From NCBI GenBank assembly GCA_020631395.1, contig JAHDHI010000031.1:1-51935 (forward strand): DNA of 51,935 nucleotides. The letters run 5' to 3'. The notes under the pieces are model-generated. The model made no database searches, was not told the origin of the DNA, and saw nothing but the letters and a program-made list of their open reading frames with translations. Shown here one piece after another: positions 15,943 through 24,460 of this stretch. A program made the translations under genes and the position numbers. The stretch is from Bizionia sp. GTDB taxonomy: Bacteria; Bacteroidota; Bacteroidia; Flavobacteriales; Flavobacteriaceae. The first letter of the stretch is position 1. Each line of letters starts with the position of its first letter.

Positions 15943-17079
15943 CTACACGGAGTTTAAATATTGTTTCCAGTAGGGGTGAGAAGCATAGCGTTGTTCAGTC
16001 GTATAATAATGTTTTCTGGAATTGGCATTTGCTATGAATACGTTTTCGACCTTCTGTCTATAGGCATCTCGAATACCACTACAATCGTTACTGTCATTAA
16101 TTACAGATGCTATGGTCTCTGCACCTCTAACACCACTATAGAGTGCGAAAAACATACCTTGCGAAGATATGGGATCCAGTGACAAAGCTGCATCACCAAT
16201 GGCTAACCAAGATTTACCGATAACATCGCTAGCCTTGAAAAATCCAGCATTTCGAGCAATGACGCCTTCTAAAATTTCATTTTCGGCGATCGAATCGATG
16301 AGTATATTGACCTTGTTGGCTTCAGATACAAACAAAGTTTTGGATTTTACCATCTTGGCAATGTCATTTGGCAATCCGTGAAAAGAAACTACTCTCGTAT
16401 TGTCTGGTAGTTTTGCACTATACCACCATCCATTTTCGACAGACTTGATTCGAGTGGTGCTATCTTGATTTTTTTTGGTAGATGGTTTCAGCCAAACAAT
16501 TGCAGCTATTTGTTGCTCAAAGGCAAGGCGATCTATTCCGAATTGTTTGATGACGGCACTAGCTCTTCCAGTTGCATCTATGATCCATCTGGAAGATATC
16601 GTTTCGGGAAGTGCTGTATCTTTGGTTTTGAAACTGATGCTATGATTGATCTCGTTGGTATCGTTCTTTTGCCTTGTGGATGTCGTTTTTCCGAATTTTG
16701 CGTTATAGAAGGTAACTTCATTCTGTGAGGCCAGTTGTCTCAAAGATTTGTCAAACTTATGACGCAGAATATGCCAACCTCCATTTTCTGGATTCTTGAT
16801 GGCATCGTTGTAAGTCCAATCATCCATTCCCCATGCGGAAACATTTGCGATGCATGGAGAATAGGCTGATTGTGGCAATAGCTGACTCATATTTTTAATT
16901 CCCAAACGGTTTAGCAACCGTATTGCTGCCCCTGGCAATGACTCGCCAACTTTCAATGCGTTGTCATTTGCATTGTCAACGATGCAAACCGATAGATTCA
17001 ATTGTCTCAAACGGATGGCTGCAGCACATCCTGCTGGCCCAGAACCTGCGATGACAACGTCATAATGCGGTATTGTCAT
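15943..17079 (-). CDS. lodB: LodB-like FAD-dependent oxidoreductase (CTQ maturation)
   Basis: This 378-residue flavoprotein of the tryptophan-halogenase/GMC-like group is likely needed to form the cysteine-tryptophylquinone cofactor in its partner LodA, as shown for LodB and GoxB families. The FAD site is DVVIAGSGPAGCAAAIRL (Gly12, Gly14, Gly17). A second family element, 'GKSWLAIGDAALSLDPISSQG', is present near residue 300. The start ATG shares its A with the TAA of lodA (TAATG), indicating translational coupling. It follows lodA, the normal order. Its function is inferred from the family and the pairing. Confidence 0.87.
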   Translation of the reverse strand: MTIPHYDVVIAGSGPAGCAAAIRLRQLNLSVCIVDNANDNALKVGESLPGAAIRLLNRLGIKNMSQLLPQSAYSPCIANVSAWGMDDWTYNDAIKNPENGGWHILRHKFDKSLRQLASQNEVTFYNAKFGKTTSTRQKNDTNEINHSISFKTKDTALPETISSRWIIDATGRASAVIKQFGIDRLAFEQQIAAIVWLKPSTKKNQDSTTRIKSVENGWWYSAKLPDNTRVVSFHGLPNDIAKMVKSKTLFVSEANKVNILIDSIAENEILEGVIARNAGFFKASDVIGKSWLAIGDAALSLDPISSQGMFFALYSGVRGAETIASVINDSNDCSGIRDAYRQKVENVFIANANSRKHYYTTEQRYASHPYWKQYLNSV

Positions 17080-19547
17080 TAGTTTCCTCTACGCTTTATG
17101 GTTGCGAATTCATTTCTTTTTTCTTCACTAAACCATCCTGCTTCGGTTAGAGCACGATCGGTATCGTTCAAATTGCCATAGTTCTCCATGAACAATTTGT
17201 GAGCTTCGTCCAATTCGGCACCTTTTACCTGTGTCAAGTTTTCGACATACAATGTTTCAGGCAACCATTCAAATCCTTTTTCCTTGTTTGGAGAAGGCAT
17301 GGCTTCTACAATTCCCATTTCACCGAAATGTTGAATCATATACATCATTTGTTCAGGTATGGGGTTGGCTCCGGGCAATTGTCGTAGCCAACTTGGCCTA
17401 TTTTGGAATGCAGCAATGCGCTCTTCATACTTTGTGTCTTTGTCCATAAGAGTGCGATAATCTATTCTTGTAAGCACTTGATTGGGAACCCTCGCAGGCC
17501 AAAATGTTGGGAGGTAGGGATCGTATTCCATGTCGTAGCCAGAACGACAGAAAGCCGTATCACCTTGCCAAGGTACTGCCATCCATCGTGTCAGGTCACC
17601 AGGTCCTTGATCGTAAAGCGGTCCATTCATGGCAATTACTTGTTCAGTAGTTAAAGACGCGCCGTACGTGGGATCGTCTTTTCCAGCTGCACGCATTCGT
17701 ATTCGATATGGGGCACGGTACATGGATGCGTTTCGCATGGGCCAAGTCAATTCTGCTCCAGGGTGAAAAGCATCGGCAATGCAGAAATGCATGTTTGCTT
17801 GATCCAAGGTATTTGGTTGGTCTTGTAAATCGACCTTTTCAAAGGTTTGATGTTTAGGAGCTTCAGGATTGTAGTCACTAATGAAATCTCCTTTCACCCA
17901 AGCAGCCAATATGTAATCATACAATGGAGGCAATTGAAGGTAAGTACTTGCAGATGGAGCTACTGTCGGGTCTGGATTGGTATATCCAAAGGCATCACCA
18001 TAGATCCATGGCCAAGCACCTTCTTCCACGGATTTTGCATTTAAAGATCTAAAGCTATTGTAAATGGTGCGTCGCAATTCTCCATTAGGGTCGGGGTACG
18101 ACATGCTTATTGGCGCTATTGCCAATTTTGTGAGTAACGCCTTGTCTGTAAAATTCATTGGAGCTCCTGCTCCAAACATGGAAAGGAATCCTTTGTTCAC
18201 CCATTGCAGTTCACTTAAACGTGTTAAAATTGGTAGCACATGGGTTTTAAACGAAATGCGCTTTGGCAGCGGTATCATTCCAGAAGACATGTATACGTTC
18301 TGCATGAGATCGTTCATCGTTCTCCAACCAATGATGTCTGGTGCATAGTTTGGTGGAGCAGAGGCAACCCATGCCGGGTCTGCATCAAAATCCTTGTCAC
18401 CTATGGTTACCTTGGCTCTTACCGGCCCATCGGCAATGTCATCATACCATCCTGCAGGATTGTTGAAACTGCTTGGATTGTCCGGACTAAAAACCGGTTT
18501 GTTCGATGGACTTGCGGAAACTCCAAATCCAGGCATGAACAATAGGCGTCCCACCGAATCGGTTCGCAGTTGACCCAGCATTACAGAGGTTCCTTGAAAA
18601 CTTCCAGTTAGATTGTAACTGGAGTCGTTCATGCTCAATCCCATTATTTTCTTTTCACCCGGATCTATAGCCAAAGCAAACCTTGCGCTGCCTTTTACAC
18701 CTGGATTTCTCAATGGGACTGTCAAACTAACAGTAGCAGGAATGTCCATGGCTGCGTCGAATTCGTACCAAGCAGATTTCTTATTCGCGACGTGGACTGC
18801 CCATTCTACCTTTGTATTTTCAGATTGTTGTACTTCGGTTACCACATTTCCATTCTTGTCATAGCCATAGACACGAAAACGAGCAGCTTGACGTTTTATG
18901 GCGCCTCCTTTGTCCCGTGTTGCTCCAAATGGAGTTGGTTCCGGGTTGGAAACTTCTGGTCCTATGTAATACTCTCTGACACTGTTCCCAACACGAGCAA
19001 TACCTATTCCTGGGTGAATGCGTACGTGAGTAATGCTATCTATTTGCTCTTTTGTCAATGGTTTTGGTTGCTCTTGTGGAGGGAGTTGAGGTTTTATACC
19101 ACTAAATGGGCATTTTGGATTTTTTATCTCTGGTTTTCCAGGAACAGTAGGTTCTTCAACTGGTTGTCCATTCATTTCAATGCCAATGGTGCTTTTCCAA
19201 TCTGGTCTACCGTCAGCCAAATCTGACGAATAACGGACGTAAACGGGGTGCTTGGATGGTTTTTCAAAGATTCCGTGACGGTATTCCTTGGAAACCTTGT
19301 CATTCTCAAGAATGCTTATCTCTCCTTCTATGATGCCATGCGTGCGTAAGAAAACTGGGCGTCTTGCGGGACATTGACCTTCGAGGACGACACGGCGTTC
19401 TTGAGTCATCGTGCAAAACATATGTTCCAAACAATCTATAGGGTCTTTGCAGTTGCAAGTGGTGTTGTAGTACTTGGCATCCTTAGGGGCTAATTCTCGC
19501 TCTTTTTTACCGTCTTCTCTTTGTTTGTCGTTATATAGGCTTTTCAT
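17079..19547 (-). CDS. lodA: LodA-like CTQ-dependent amino acid oxidase with catalase-like N-terminal extension
   Basis: This 822-residue protein belongs to the LodA/GoxA family, quinone-containing oxidases that oxidise an amino acid and release H2O2. The LodA part begins near residue 174 (HVRIHPGIGIARVGNS). Cys589 (HFCIADAFHPG) and Trp660 (VPWQGDTAFCRSGY) are 71 apart, close to the known cysteine-tryptophan pair of LodA, so the cofactor can form. The first 150 residues are extra. They hold six cysteines (31, 33, 39, 45, 59, 146) and a stretch like the start of a catalase: LRTHGIIEGEI (67-77), then PVYVRYSSDLADGRPDWKST (101-120). Later catalase parts are absent. No signal peptide is seen. The substrate is unknown. 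Confidence 0.88.
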   Translation of the reverse strand: MKSLYNDKQREDGKKERELAPKDAKYYNTTCNCKDPIDCLEHMFCTMTQERRVVLEGQCPARRPVFLRTHGIIEGEISILENDKVSKEYRHGIFEKPSKHPVYVRYSSDLADGRPDWKSTIGIEMNGQPVEEPTVPGKPEIKNPKCPFSGIKPQLPPQEQPKPLTKEQIDSITHVRIHPGIGIARVGNSVREYYIGPEVSNPEPTPFGATRDKGGAIKRQAARFRVYGYDKNGNVVTEVQQSENTKVEWAVHVANKKSAWYEFDAAMDIPATVSLTVPLRNPGVKGSARFALAIDPGEKKIMGLSMNDSSYNLTGSFQGTSVMLGQLRTDSVGRLLFMPGFGVSASPSNKPVFSPDNPSSFNNPAGWYDDIADGPVRAKVTIGDKDFDADPAWVASAPPNYAPDIIGWRTMNDLMQNVYMSSGMIPLPKRISFKTHVLPILTRLSELQWVNKGFLSMFGAGAPMNFTDKALLTKLAIAPISMSYPDPNGELRRTIYNSFRSLNAKSVEEGAWPWIYGDAFGYTNPDPTVAPSASTYLQLPPLYDYILAAWVKGDFISDYNPEAPKHQTFEKVDLQDQPNTLDQANMHFCIADAFHPGAELTWPMRNASMYRAPYRIRMRAAGKDDPTYGASLTTEQVIAMNGPLYDQGPGDLTRWMAVPWQGDTAFCRSGYDMEYDPYLPTFWPARVPNQVLTRIDYRTLMDKDTKYEERIAAFQNRPSWLRQLPGANPIPEQMMYMIQHFGEMGIVEAMPSPNKEKGFEWLPETLYVENLTQVKGAELDEAHKLFMENYGNLNDTDRALTEAGWFSEEKRNEFATIKRRGN

Positions 19548-19595
19548 ATAATGGATGTGGTTTTTCGAAACTTAAATTTACTGGTTTCACAAAAC

Positions 19596-19625
19596 AAAAA
19601 AACACGTAGTTATACGTGTTTTTTT
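19596..19625 (-). terminator. Strong intrinsic terminator between small gene and lodA
   Basis: A perfect 13-bp stem (19596-19608 with 19613-19625) has a 4-base loop and a T-rich tail on the minus strand. It lies 27 bases after the stop of the small frame ending at 19653 and insulates it from lodA. Because it is A/T-flanked on both sides it may work in both directions. Confidence 0.7.
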
Positions 19626-19652
19626 GTTTTTAATTGAATGTCTTTGATGCTG

Positions 19653-19878
19653 TCACATCAATTCGGAAGAGTTGTCATAGGGTGTTTTGAGTTGAATTTT
19701 AAGCAAAGCCTGTTCATCTGTTGGTTGTTGAAATCCATAGCTGAAGCTAAGAGGATAATTTACATTTACTGCATGAAAGGCAACTTTGACGTTTTTGTTG
19801 TTGATATGGTGTGGTGTTGTAAAAAGAGAGGTATTTGTTAAAAGTATGGCAAGTAAGAAGGAATGTCGATTTTAGCAT
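19653..19878 (-). pseudogene. Small secreted peptide gene with a single-base frameshift
   Basis: From the ATG at 19878 the frame shifts after two codons. If one of the four A of the run at 19870-19873 (T on the plus strand) is removed, one continuous 74-codon frame appears. It begins MLNRHSFLLAILLTNTSLF, a good signal peptide, continues VKVAFHAVNVNYPLSF and ends NSSELM. The stop lies at 19653-19655, directly before a strong minus-strand terminator. As written, the gene is broken. Sequencing error, phase variation by the A-tract, or true decay are all possible. No family is recognised. It is followed by lodA on the same strand. Confidence 0.5.
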
Positions 19879-19923
19879 CGAGTTGAGTTTTACATTAAGG
19901 CTAATATATTATAGGCTATTTGA

Positions 19924-20439
19924 TTAGAACTCGAAAGACAAGCGTTCATTTTGAGCAATGAGGAAGAGTTTGCCACACGCACGGGCATCGGAGAGGGCAT
20001 CGTGGTGTTTCAATTGTATGTTGTGTACTTTGCAGCAGGCATCCAATTTGACAGGTTTGTAGCCTTTTTTTCTGTAAATTCTCAAGGTGCATTCCCATTT
20101 ATCAGGAACATTCAAATCGGAATGAGATATGTTGTAATGAGACATGGTCTTCAAAAGGACACTTCTGTCGAAAGATTCGTTGTGGGCAACGATGACTTTT
20201 CCAGAAATGCGTCTTTTTATCTCTGGATAGACAGCTCTGAAAAATGGAGCGTGTCGCGTGTCGTTTTCCGTTATTCCGTGCACACGTATGTTATGCCAAT
20301 TGTATTGGTTGTTTGGTGGCTGAATCAAAGCATGGTACTCGTCTATTATTACACCATTTTGAATGGTAACGATACCAACCGAACAGATGTGATGACCTAT
20401 GGCAGTTTCAAAGTCTATGGCTACGAAAGAGCTATTCAT
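19924..20439 (-). CDS. DnaQ-like 3'-5' exonuclease
   Basis: This 171-residue protein belongs to the DEDDh exonuclease family (DNA polymerase III epsilon-like), which removes 3' nucleotides from DNA or RNA. Exo I is FVAIDFETA with Asp9 and Glu11. Exo II holds VIVAHNESFDRSVL with its Asp. Exo III is HHDALSDARACGKLF with the His and Asp five apart. All catalytic residues are present. The protein is only the exonuclease domain, as in stand-alone repair or RNase T-like members. It is cytoplasmic, has no operon partner, and its true substrate is unknown. Confidence 0.88.
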   Translation of the reverse strand: MNSSFVAIDFETAIGHHICSVGIVTIQNGVIIDEYHALIQPPNNQYNWHNIRVHGITENDTRHAPFFRAVYPEIKRRISGKVIVAHNESFDRSVLLKTMSHYNISHSDLNVPDKWECTLRIYRKKGYKPVKLDACCKVHNIQLKHHDALSDARACGKLFLIAQNERLSFEF

Positions 20440-20472
20440 AGTGGAAGTTGTTAGAGCGGGTTATTCATGTGT

Positions 20473-20874
20473 TCAATGTAAATGTCTTACGGCATCTTTG
20501 CCGTACAATACTTTTCTGAAGTCACCTGGGGCTTTGTCATTCAATAGTTTCAACCCATTGCCAGCTGTAATGATTTCATCAAAATGCGCTTCTCGCTCAT
20601 CATATTGTAATTTGTTGGAGTAGGTGGTAATCAAGATCAAATGATAGGAAGCTTCTGGTGTCGCTTCCATCTCCATAAGCTGAAAGGAATGAATGTAGCC
20701 CTTTTTCATGGCTTCTTCTCGTAGCATCTTCCAGTTGTTTTGGTAATAGAACAATGCTTCGGCTTTGTTGTCGTTCAATATTTCAACGAAATCGATGGTG
20801 GAGAGCCTATCGTCTTGCTGCGTATGGCCAAATATGCCAACCAAAAGGGTCATTGCAATTAAATATCTTCTCAT
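20473..20874 (-). CDS. Small secreted protein of unknown function
   Basis: This 133-residue protein has a signal peptide (MRRYLIAMTLLVGIFGHTQ). The mature part is helix-rich and charged, with 'YYQNNWKMLREEAMKKGYI' and 'YHLILITTYSNKLQYDEREAHF', resembling small flavobacterial proteins with a dimeric alpha-beta barrel look. I do not recognise a named family. It starts 13 bases after the SnoaL-like gene upstream on the same strand, so the two form one unit. Confidence 0.7.
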   Translation of the reverse strand: MRRYLIAMTLLVGIFGHTQQDDRLSTIDFVEILNDNKAEALFYYQNNWKMLREEAMKKGYIHSFQLMEMEATPEASYHLILITTYSNKLQYDEREAHFDEIITAGNGLKLLNDKAPGDFRKVLYGKDAVRHLH

Positions 20875-20887
20875 GGCAATGTGCTTT

Positions 20888-21340
20888 TTAATGTTTGTTT
20901 ACTCTTGTAGAATGTAGCATCTGTAGCCTCCAACCATCTTTGGTCAATATTGCAGTTGCACTTTCCAACCATTGCATTTTTCCTTTTTCTTCCCCTTTTA
21001 GCGTCCACGTTGCATAGTTGTGGTATGCCAACCAAGCCATATTTTCCTCTATTTTTATGCTTATGAACTCGAAACGGTTCTCTCGTTTTGGGATGGGACT
21101 GTTTTGCTTGGCTTTTTCAGTGTAGTCGGCAATGGTCTTGTTGGTCCAAACTTCGCCATGTTCCAGCAAGATGAAATCTTCGGTGTGGTAGTCTTTTATT
21201 TTAGAAGCATCCAAATTTGACCAAACGTCGTCAAAAGAGCCTATGATCAATGCTTTGACTTTGTTTTCAGCATCTGTGCTTTGTGCAGATGCAACTGTGA
21301 AAGCCACCAAGGCAAAGAAAAATAAGGTGATGCGTTTCAT
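20888..21340 (-). CDS. SnoaL/NTF2-like secreted protein
   Basis: This 150-residue protein has a signal peptide (MKRITLFFFALVAFTVASAQ) and an NTF2-like body. The pattern 'IIGSFDDVWSNLDASKIKDY' at the start and 'EENMAWLAYHNYATWTL' in the middle fits the DUF4440/SnoaL group, cone-shaped pockets of diverse use. The end reads KDGWRLQMLHSTRV, common in the family. It is paired with the unknown secreted protein downstream. The ligand or reaction cannot be told. Confidence 0.75.
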   Translation of the reverse strand: MKRITLFFFALVAFTVASAQSTDAENKVKALIIGSFDDVWSNLDASKIKDYHTEDFILLEHGEVWTNKTIADYTEKAKQNSPIPKRENRFEFISIKIEENMAWLAYHNYATWTLKGEEKGKMQWLESATAILTKDGWRLQMLHSTRVNKH

Positions 21341-21471
21341 TCTTTTAATTTGTTTGTGTTTATTGTCTTTTATCTACCATCTGCAACATTCATACTAGTC
21401 ATTCTTTTGTGTGTCCAACCTTTAGTTTTGAATGTTTCATTTGAATTGATGAAGGATAAAGGTAATGATTA

Positions 21472-21912
21472 TTATGATTTGCCTTCCAAATATTTTTTTA
21501 GTTGTTGCTGTATGAAATATTTCCAACCTTGTGTGCAACTCTTTCTGGTAAATTCTGGAATGTCGGATGGAAAGTTACTTAATATGAGATTGGTCAATGT
21601 CAATTTGGTGCCGTCATTCACTTTGGACAATTGGAAGGATACGATGGCTTCTCCTGGATAGTTGTCGTAAGACCAATGGTAACTTATCTTTTCATTGGGT
21701 AAGACTTCCGTGATGCGCCATAAGTGAGGAAATGTTCTGTCTTCGGAGCGTACTTCGAACCGTGTTGTAAAACCAATCTCTGGAACGAACTCAGGGATGT
21801 TGTCAAAAAACCAAAGCACCATCTCGTCGTGTTTGGTTATCGCATTCCATAAGAGTGTTGGCGCTGCTTTGAATGTTTGCTCTACTATGATGGGCGGATC
21901 TGTGTGTTTCAT
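21472..21912 (-). CDS. SRPBCC / AHSA1-family protein
   Basis: This 146-residue protein is of the START-like SRPBCC fold, Activator of Hsp90 ATPase homologue 1 subgroup (AHSA1). Motifs include 'VEQTFKAAPTLLWNAIT' at the start, 'WRITEVLPNEKISYHW' in the middle and a C-terminal helix 'GWKYFIQQQLKKYLEG'. It is cytoplasmic and lacks a signal. Members bind hydrophobic ligands or act in stress, but the ligand here is unknown. It is monocistronic as far as visible. Confidence 0.8.
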   Translation of the reverse strand: MKHTDPPIIVEQTFKAAPTLLWNAITKHDEMVLWFFDNIPEFVPEIGFTTRFEVRSEDRTFPHLWRITEVLPNEKISYHWSYDNYPGEAIVSFQLSKVNDGTKLTLTNLILSNFPSDIPEFTRKSCTQGWKYFIQQQLKKYLEGKS

Positions 21913-22090
21913 CTTTTTAGATGGTTTGATGAAAGGTAAAGATACTGATTATATGGAGTTTTATATAAATGAAATTGATATCCAAAATTAGTTGTTGGAT
22001 ACTTTTAAAAATTGTTGATACAAGTACTTGGGGCATTTACATAGCCTTCAGAAATCTCAACCACTTTTTGATTTTACAGTATTTAAAATA

Positions 22091-23017
22091 CTATTTTTTA
22101 GATGCTTTTAACATTTTGTGCCTTATTTGTTTTATTGTAAGCGTACTTCCATCATGGCTCCAACCTGGAGGGCCAAAAACATACATGAACTTGTGATGCC
22201 AACTGTTTGATTTTGTCACATCCTCCCAAATGTTTTTGTATTCGTGGGTTAAAATAACATACAGATTATAAGAATTTGGAGGAGTGGAAACCCCGTATTC
22301 TATATCAATGGAATCGTCTAGTTCTTTCCAAGTTCCAAAAACTCTATCAAAAACATTGAGGATCCCTCCATGGTTCTTGTCCATATATTCAATGTTGCGA
22401 GCATGGTGCACCTGATGCATGGTGTGCGTATTGATGATTTTTTCTAGGAATCCCATTTTTTTAACATATTTTGTGTGTAGTTGAAATTGCCATAAAGCTT
22501 CAATACCCATGCAAACAACAAGCATTTCTGGAGGAAAGCCAATGATCACGATCCAAACATAAAAAAAAGGTTTGTAAAAAATGGTGAACCAACCGTTGCG
22601 AACAGCCGTGCCCAAATTAAAATTATCCGAAGAATGATGCACGATGTGTGCTGCCCATAGAAAGCGGATCATATGATTTTGTCTATGAAACCAATAGTAG
22701 GAATAATCATCCAAAAGCATGCAAATGAGCCAAATGTACCAAACATGTCCAAAAGACTCCCAACCCATAATGTTCGTGCGAACACCATTTATCATTGGAT
22801 TGAAGATGTCGTATGCAAAATTGAAAACCAATATTATGGTCACAGTTTTAATGAGTGCACCGAGTATTACAGATCCTACACCAAGTGATAAACTTGATAT
22901 TAAATCTCTCCATTTATACAGTTGTTTGTCATCAAAAGTTTTGCTGTAAGTAAGTTCAATTGCTATAAAGCCTAAAAAACATGGAATTCCATATACTAGA
23001 GGGTTAGTAAGATCCAT
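22091..23017 (-). CDS. Fatty acid hydroxylase / sterol desaturase family membrane enzyme
   Basis: This 308-residue integral membrane di-iron enzyme would hydroxylate or desaturate a lipid, sterol or carotenoid. The His clusters are all present: HRQNH (111-115), HIVHH (124-128), and HTMHQVHH (198-205). Several hydrophobic helices surround them (about 10-22, 45-65, 92-104 and 150-170). The N-terminus is short and membrane-bound, the C-terminus cytoplasmic. No neighbouring lipid gene helps to name the substrate. The start at 23017 (MDLTNPLVYG) fits. Confidence 0.85.
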   Translation of the reverse strand: MDLTNPLVYGIPCFLGFIAIELTYSKTFDDKQLYKWRDLISSLSLGVGSVILGALIKTVTIILVFNFAYDIFNPMINGVRTNIMGWESFGHVWYIWLICMLLDDYSYYWFHRQNHMIRFLWAAHIVHHSSDNFNLGTAVRNGWFTIFYKPFFYVWIVIIGFPPEMLVVCMGIEALWQFQLHTKYVKKMGFLEKIINTHTMHQVHHARNIEYMDKNHGGILNVFDRVFGTWKELDDSIDIEYGVSTPPNSYNLYVILTHEYKNIWEDVTKSNSWHHKFMYVFGPPGWSHDGSTLTIKQIRHKMLKASKK

Positions 23018-23458
23018 TTATTGCTGATTTTAAATAAGAGTTTGTGTAGATGGGAATGGGGTCTAAATTTTATTTTTCAGCAATATACGTTTTATTTTCT
23101 CGGAACTCCTACCTATTTGAAGAGCAAATGCAAAGGTCATTTTTACATGTAAAGCGACCTTCTATTTAAAGAGGCTTGTTTAAATAGCATTTTGGTTAAC
23201 TCTTTTACTTAAAGAAACAAAGAGAATTAAAAGTGGCATTTGTTGTTTCTTTGAAAGAAATTCTGTGTTCTTGAATCTGTTTTTTTTTGCAGAGTTTTCA
23301 ATGTTATGGGGATTCAGCCTTAATTTTATCGCCAAGTCTATATTATATCACCGTTAGTTTTTAACGTTATTTTTATTTAATAAAATTCTGTTCTATTAGA
23401 GCTTGAGATATTAGTTACAACTATTGAATAAACACAAACAGCTACGTTTATTTTCATT
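23018..23458. other. Intergenic region with one nested hairpin
   Basis: A hairpin is built of AAGGTC at 23133-23138 and GACCTT at 23156-23161, enclosing the palindrome TTTACATGTAAA (23142-23153). It may be an operator or RNA structure for the hydroxylase gene. Nothing else is recognised. Confidence 0.35.
23443..23450 (+). promoter_or_regulatory. Possible -7 box TACGTTTA with TTG -33 element
   Basis: Seven of eight bases fit TAnnTTTG. A TTG at 23424-23426 lies 16 bases upstream. The ATG of a 39-codon frame follows 8 bases downstream. Confidence 0.3.
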
Positions 23459-23578
23459 ATGTATTCTACACGCATCTCAAGTATAATGCTTCTTTTAAAA
23501 CAATGGACAATGCAAAAAGAAAAACAAGATAATATTGTCTATGTCTTGGTTGAAATGGGATTGCTCCACTATCTATAA
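23459..23578 (+). CDS. Possible 39-residue small protein
   Basis: The frame starts MYSTRISSIMLLLKQWTMQK and ends with YVLVEMGLLHYL. Codon use and a hydrophobic-plus-charged pattern look coding. A promoter-like sequence precedes it. It runs opposite to both neighbours. No family is recognised and no terminator follows clearly, so chance remains possible. Confidence 0.3.
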   Translation: MYSTRISSIMLLLKQWTMQKEKQDNIVYVLVEMGLLHYL

Positions 23579-23603
23579 AGTTCATTTTAGATAATAAAAA
23601 CTC

Positions 23604-24242
23604 TTATTCAATGTAAATCTTATCGTATAAGTCAGGCAAGTTGTCCTTTAAAATGGCATCTATCTCAAAGGCATTCTTACGATACATGAACGGGCGTCTA
23701 GGATAGATTCTATCGTTTGCCCAATGTGCGCTCCATTGTGAGGTAGAACGAATGAAATCTATGGTAAAGTGATCTTCCTTGGCTTTGGGGAAACTATTTT
23801 CAATTTCCAAACAACCGTTGATGCAGATGTCCACATACGATTGTACGATTGGGTAGTTCTTGTTTGGAAAGGTGGAAGGAGGCGGTGTGACATCTGGGAA
23901 TGTATTGACATAGATCCAAACTTTGTCACCAGTCTCTATTATTGGGTAATACTCTTCAAAATCCTTGACCTCAATGCGTTTATATCCCATTTCTCTTTCG
24001 TCTGTAGCTTCCAATTCTTCTTCTGTGACTTCATAGATCACACCGTTGGTATGACTGCCCTCTTTTGGAAAACATCCTAAATAGGTAGGAGATATGCTAG
24101 CCAAAGTATCGGGCATTCTTGCAAACCACCCACGTTGAAATCCGCGTGCTATGGCTGGGAAGGCAACTTTAGCCATAGGAGCGGCTCGTAATCTGGACTC
24201 CGTTTCTATCAAGGAACCGTATCCGAAAATGTAGTTTTTCAT
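23604..24242 (-). CDS. Gamma-glutamylcyclotransferase-like protein
   Basis: This 212-residue protein has the family signature YGSL at 8-11 (NYIFGYGSLIETESR). The acidic catalytic position is plausibly Glu82 or Glu84 in TDEREMGYKRI. These enzymes turn gamma-glutamyl amino acids or related compounds into 5-oxoproline; many bacterial members are untested. It is longer than the minimal domain, with a C-terminal half (about 120-212) of unknown use. It lies downstream of the amine oxidase gene on the same strand, 219 bases away. Confidence 0.8.
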   Translation of the reverse strand: MKNYIFGYGSLIETESRLRAAPMAKVAFPAIARGFQRGWFARMPDTLASISPTYLGCFPKEGSHTNGVIYEVTEEELEATDEREMGYKRIEVKDFEEYYPIIETGDKVWIYVNTFPDVTPPPSTFPNKNYPIVQSYVDICINGCLEIENSFPKAKEDHFTIDFIRSTSQWSAHWANDRIYPRRPFMYRKNAFEIDAILKDNLPDLYDKIYIE

Positions 24243-24260
24243 ATGCTTGTAATATTGTTT

Positions 24261-24332
24261 TTAGATGTCATATGAAACTTGCCAAACAATCATTATGATG
24301 TGTATCAAAATTCTTGTCATAGTTCGTTTCAT
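24261..24332 (-). CDS. Possible 23-residue hydrophobic leader peptide
   Basis: A frame MKRTMTRILIHIIMIVWQVS... of 23 codons ends 18 bases before the cyclotransferase-like gene start. A short basic head and one hydrophobic stretch are seen. It could be a leader peptide or chance; there is no other support. Confidence 0.2.
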   Translation of the reverse strand: MKRTMTRILIHIIMIVWQVSYDI

Positions 24333-24460
24333 GTCTTTGTGTTTTTTTTTAGTTGATAATATAAGAAGAAACGTCCTTGGAAATGTGGATACTTGCATTC
24401 AGTTTAAGGGCGTCTCTTCCATACCATTTGTTTTAATGTTTTCTTTTACAAGAGTTCCGA

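Noticed and set aside
19638-19841. 67-codon plus-strand frame opposite the small secreted peptide gene
   Set aside because: The plus-strand product is Cys/Trp-rich and unlike a real protein. The minus strand gives a signal peptide and a directly following terminator, so it is favoured.
22078-22092. Short hairpin near the fatty acid hydroxylase stop
   Set aside because: It has a one-base loop, only A/T pairs outside two positions, and no T-tail on the relevant strand.
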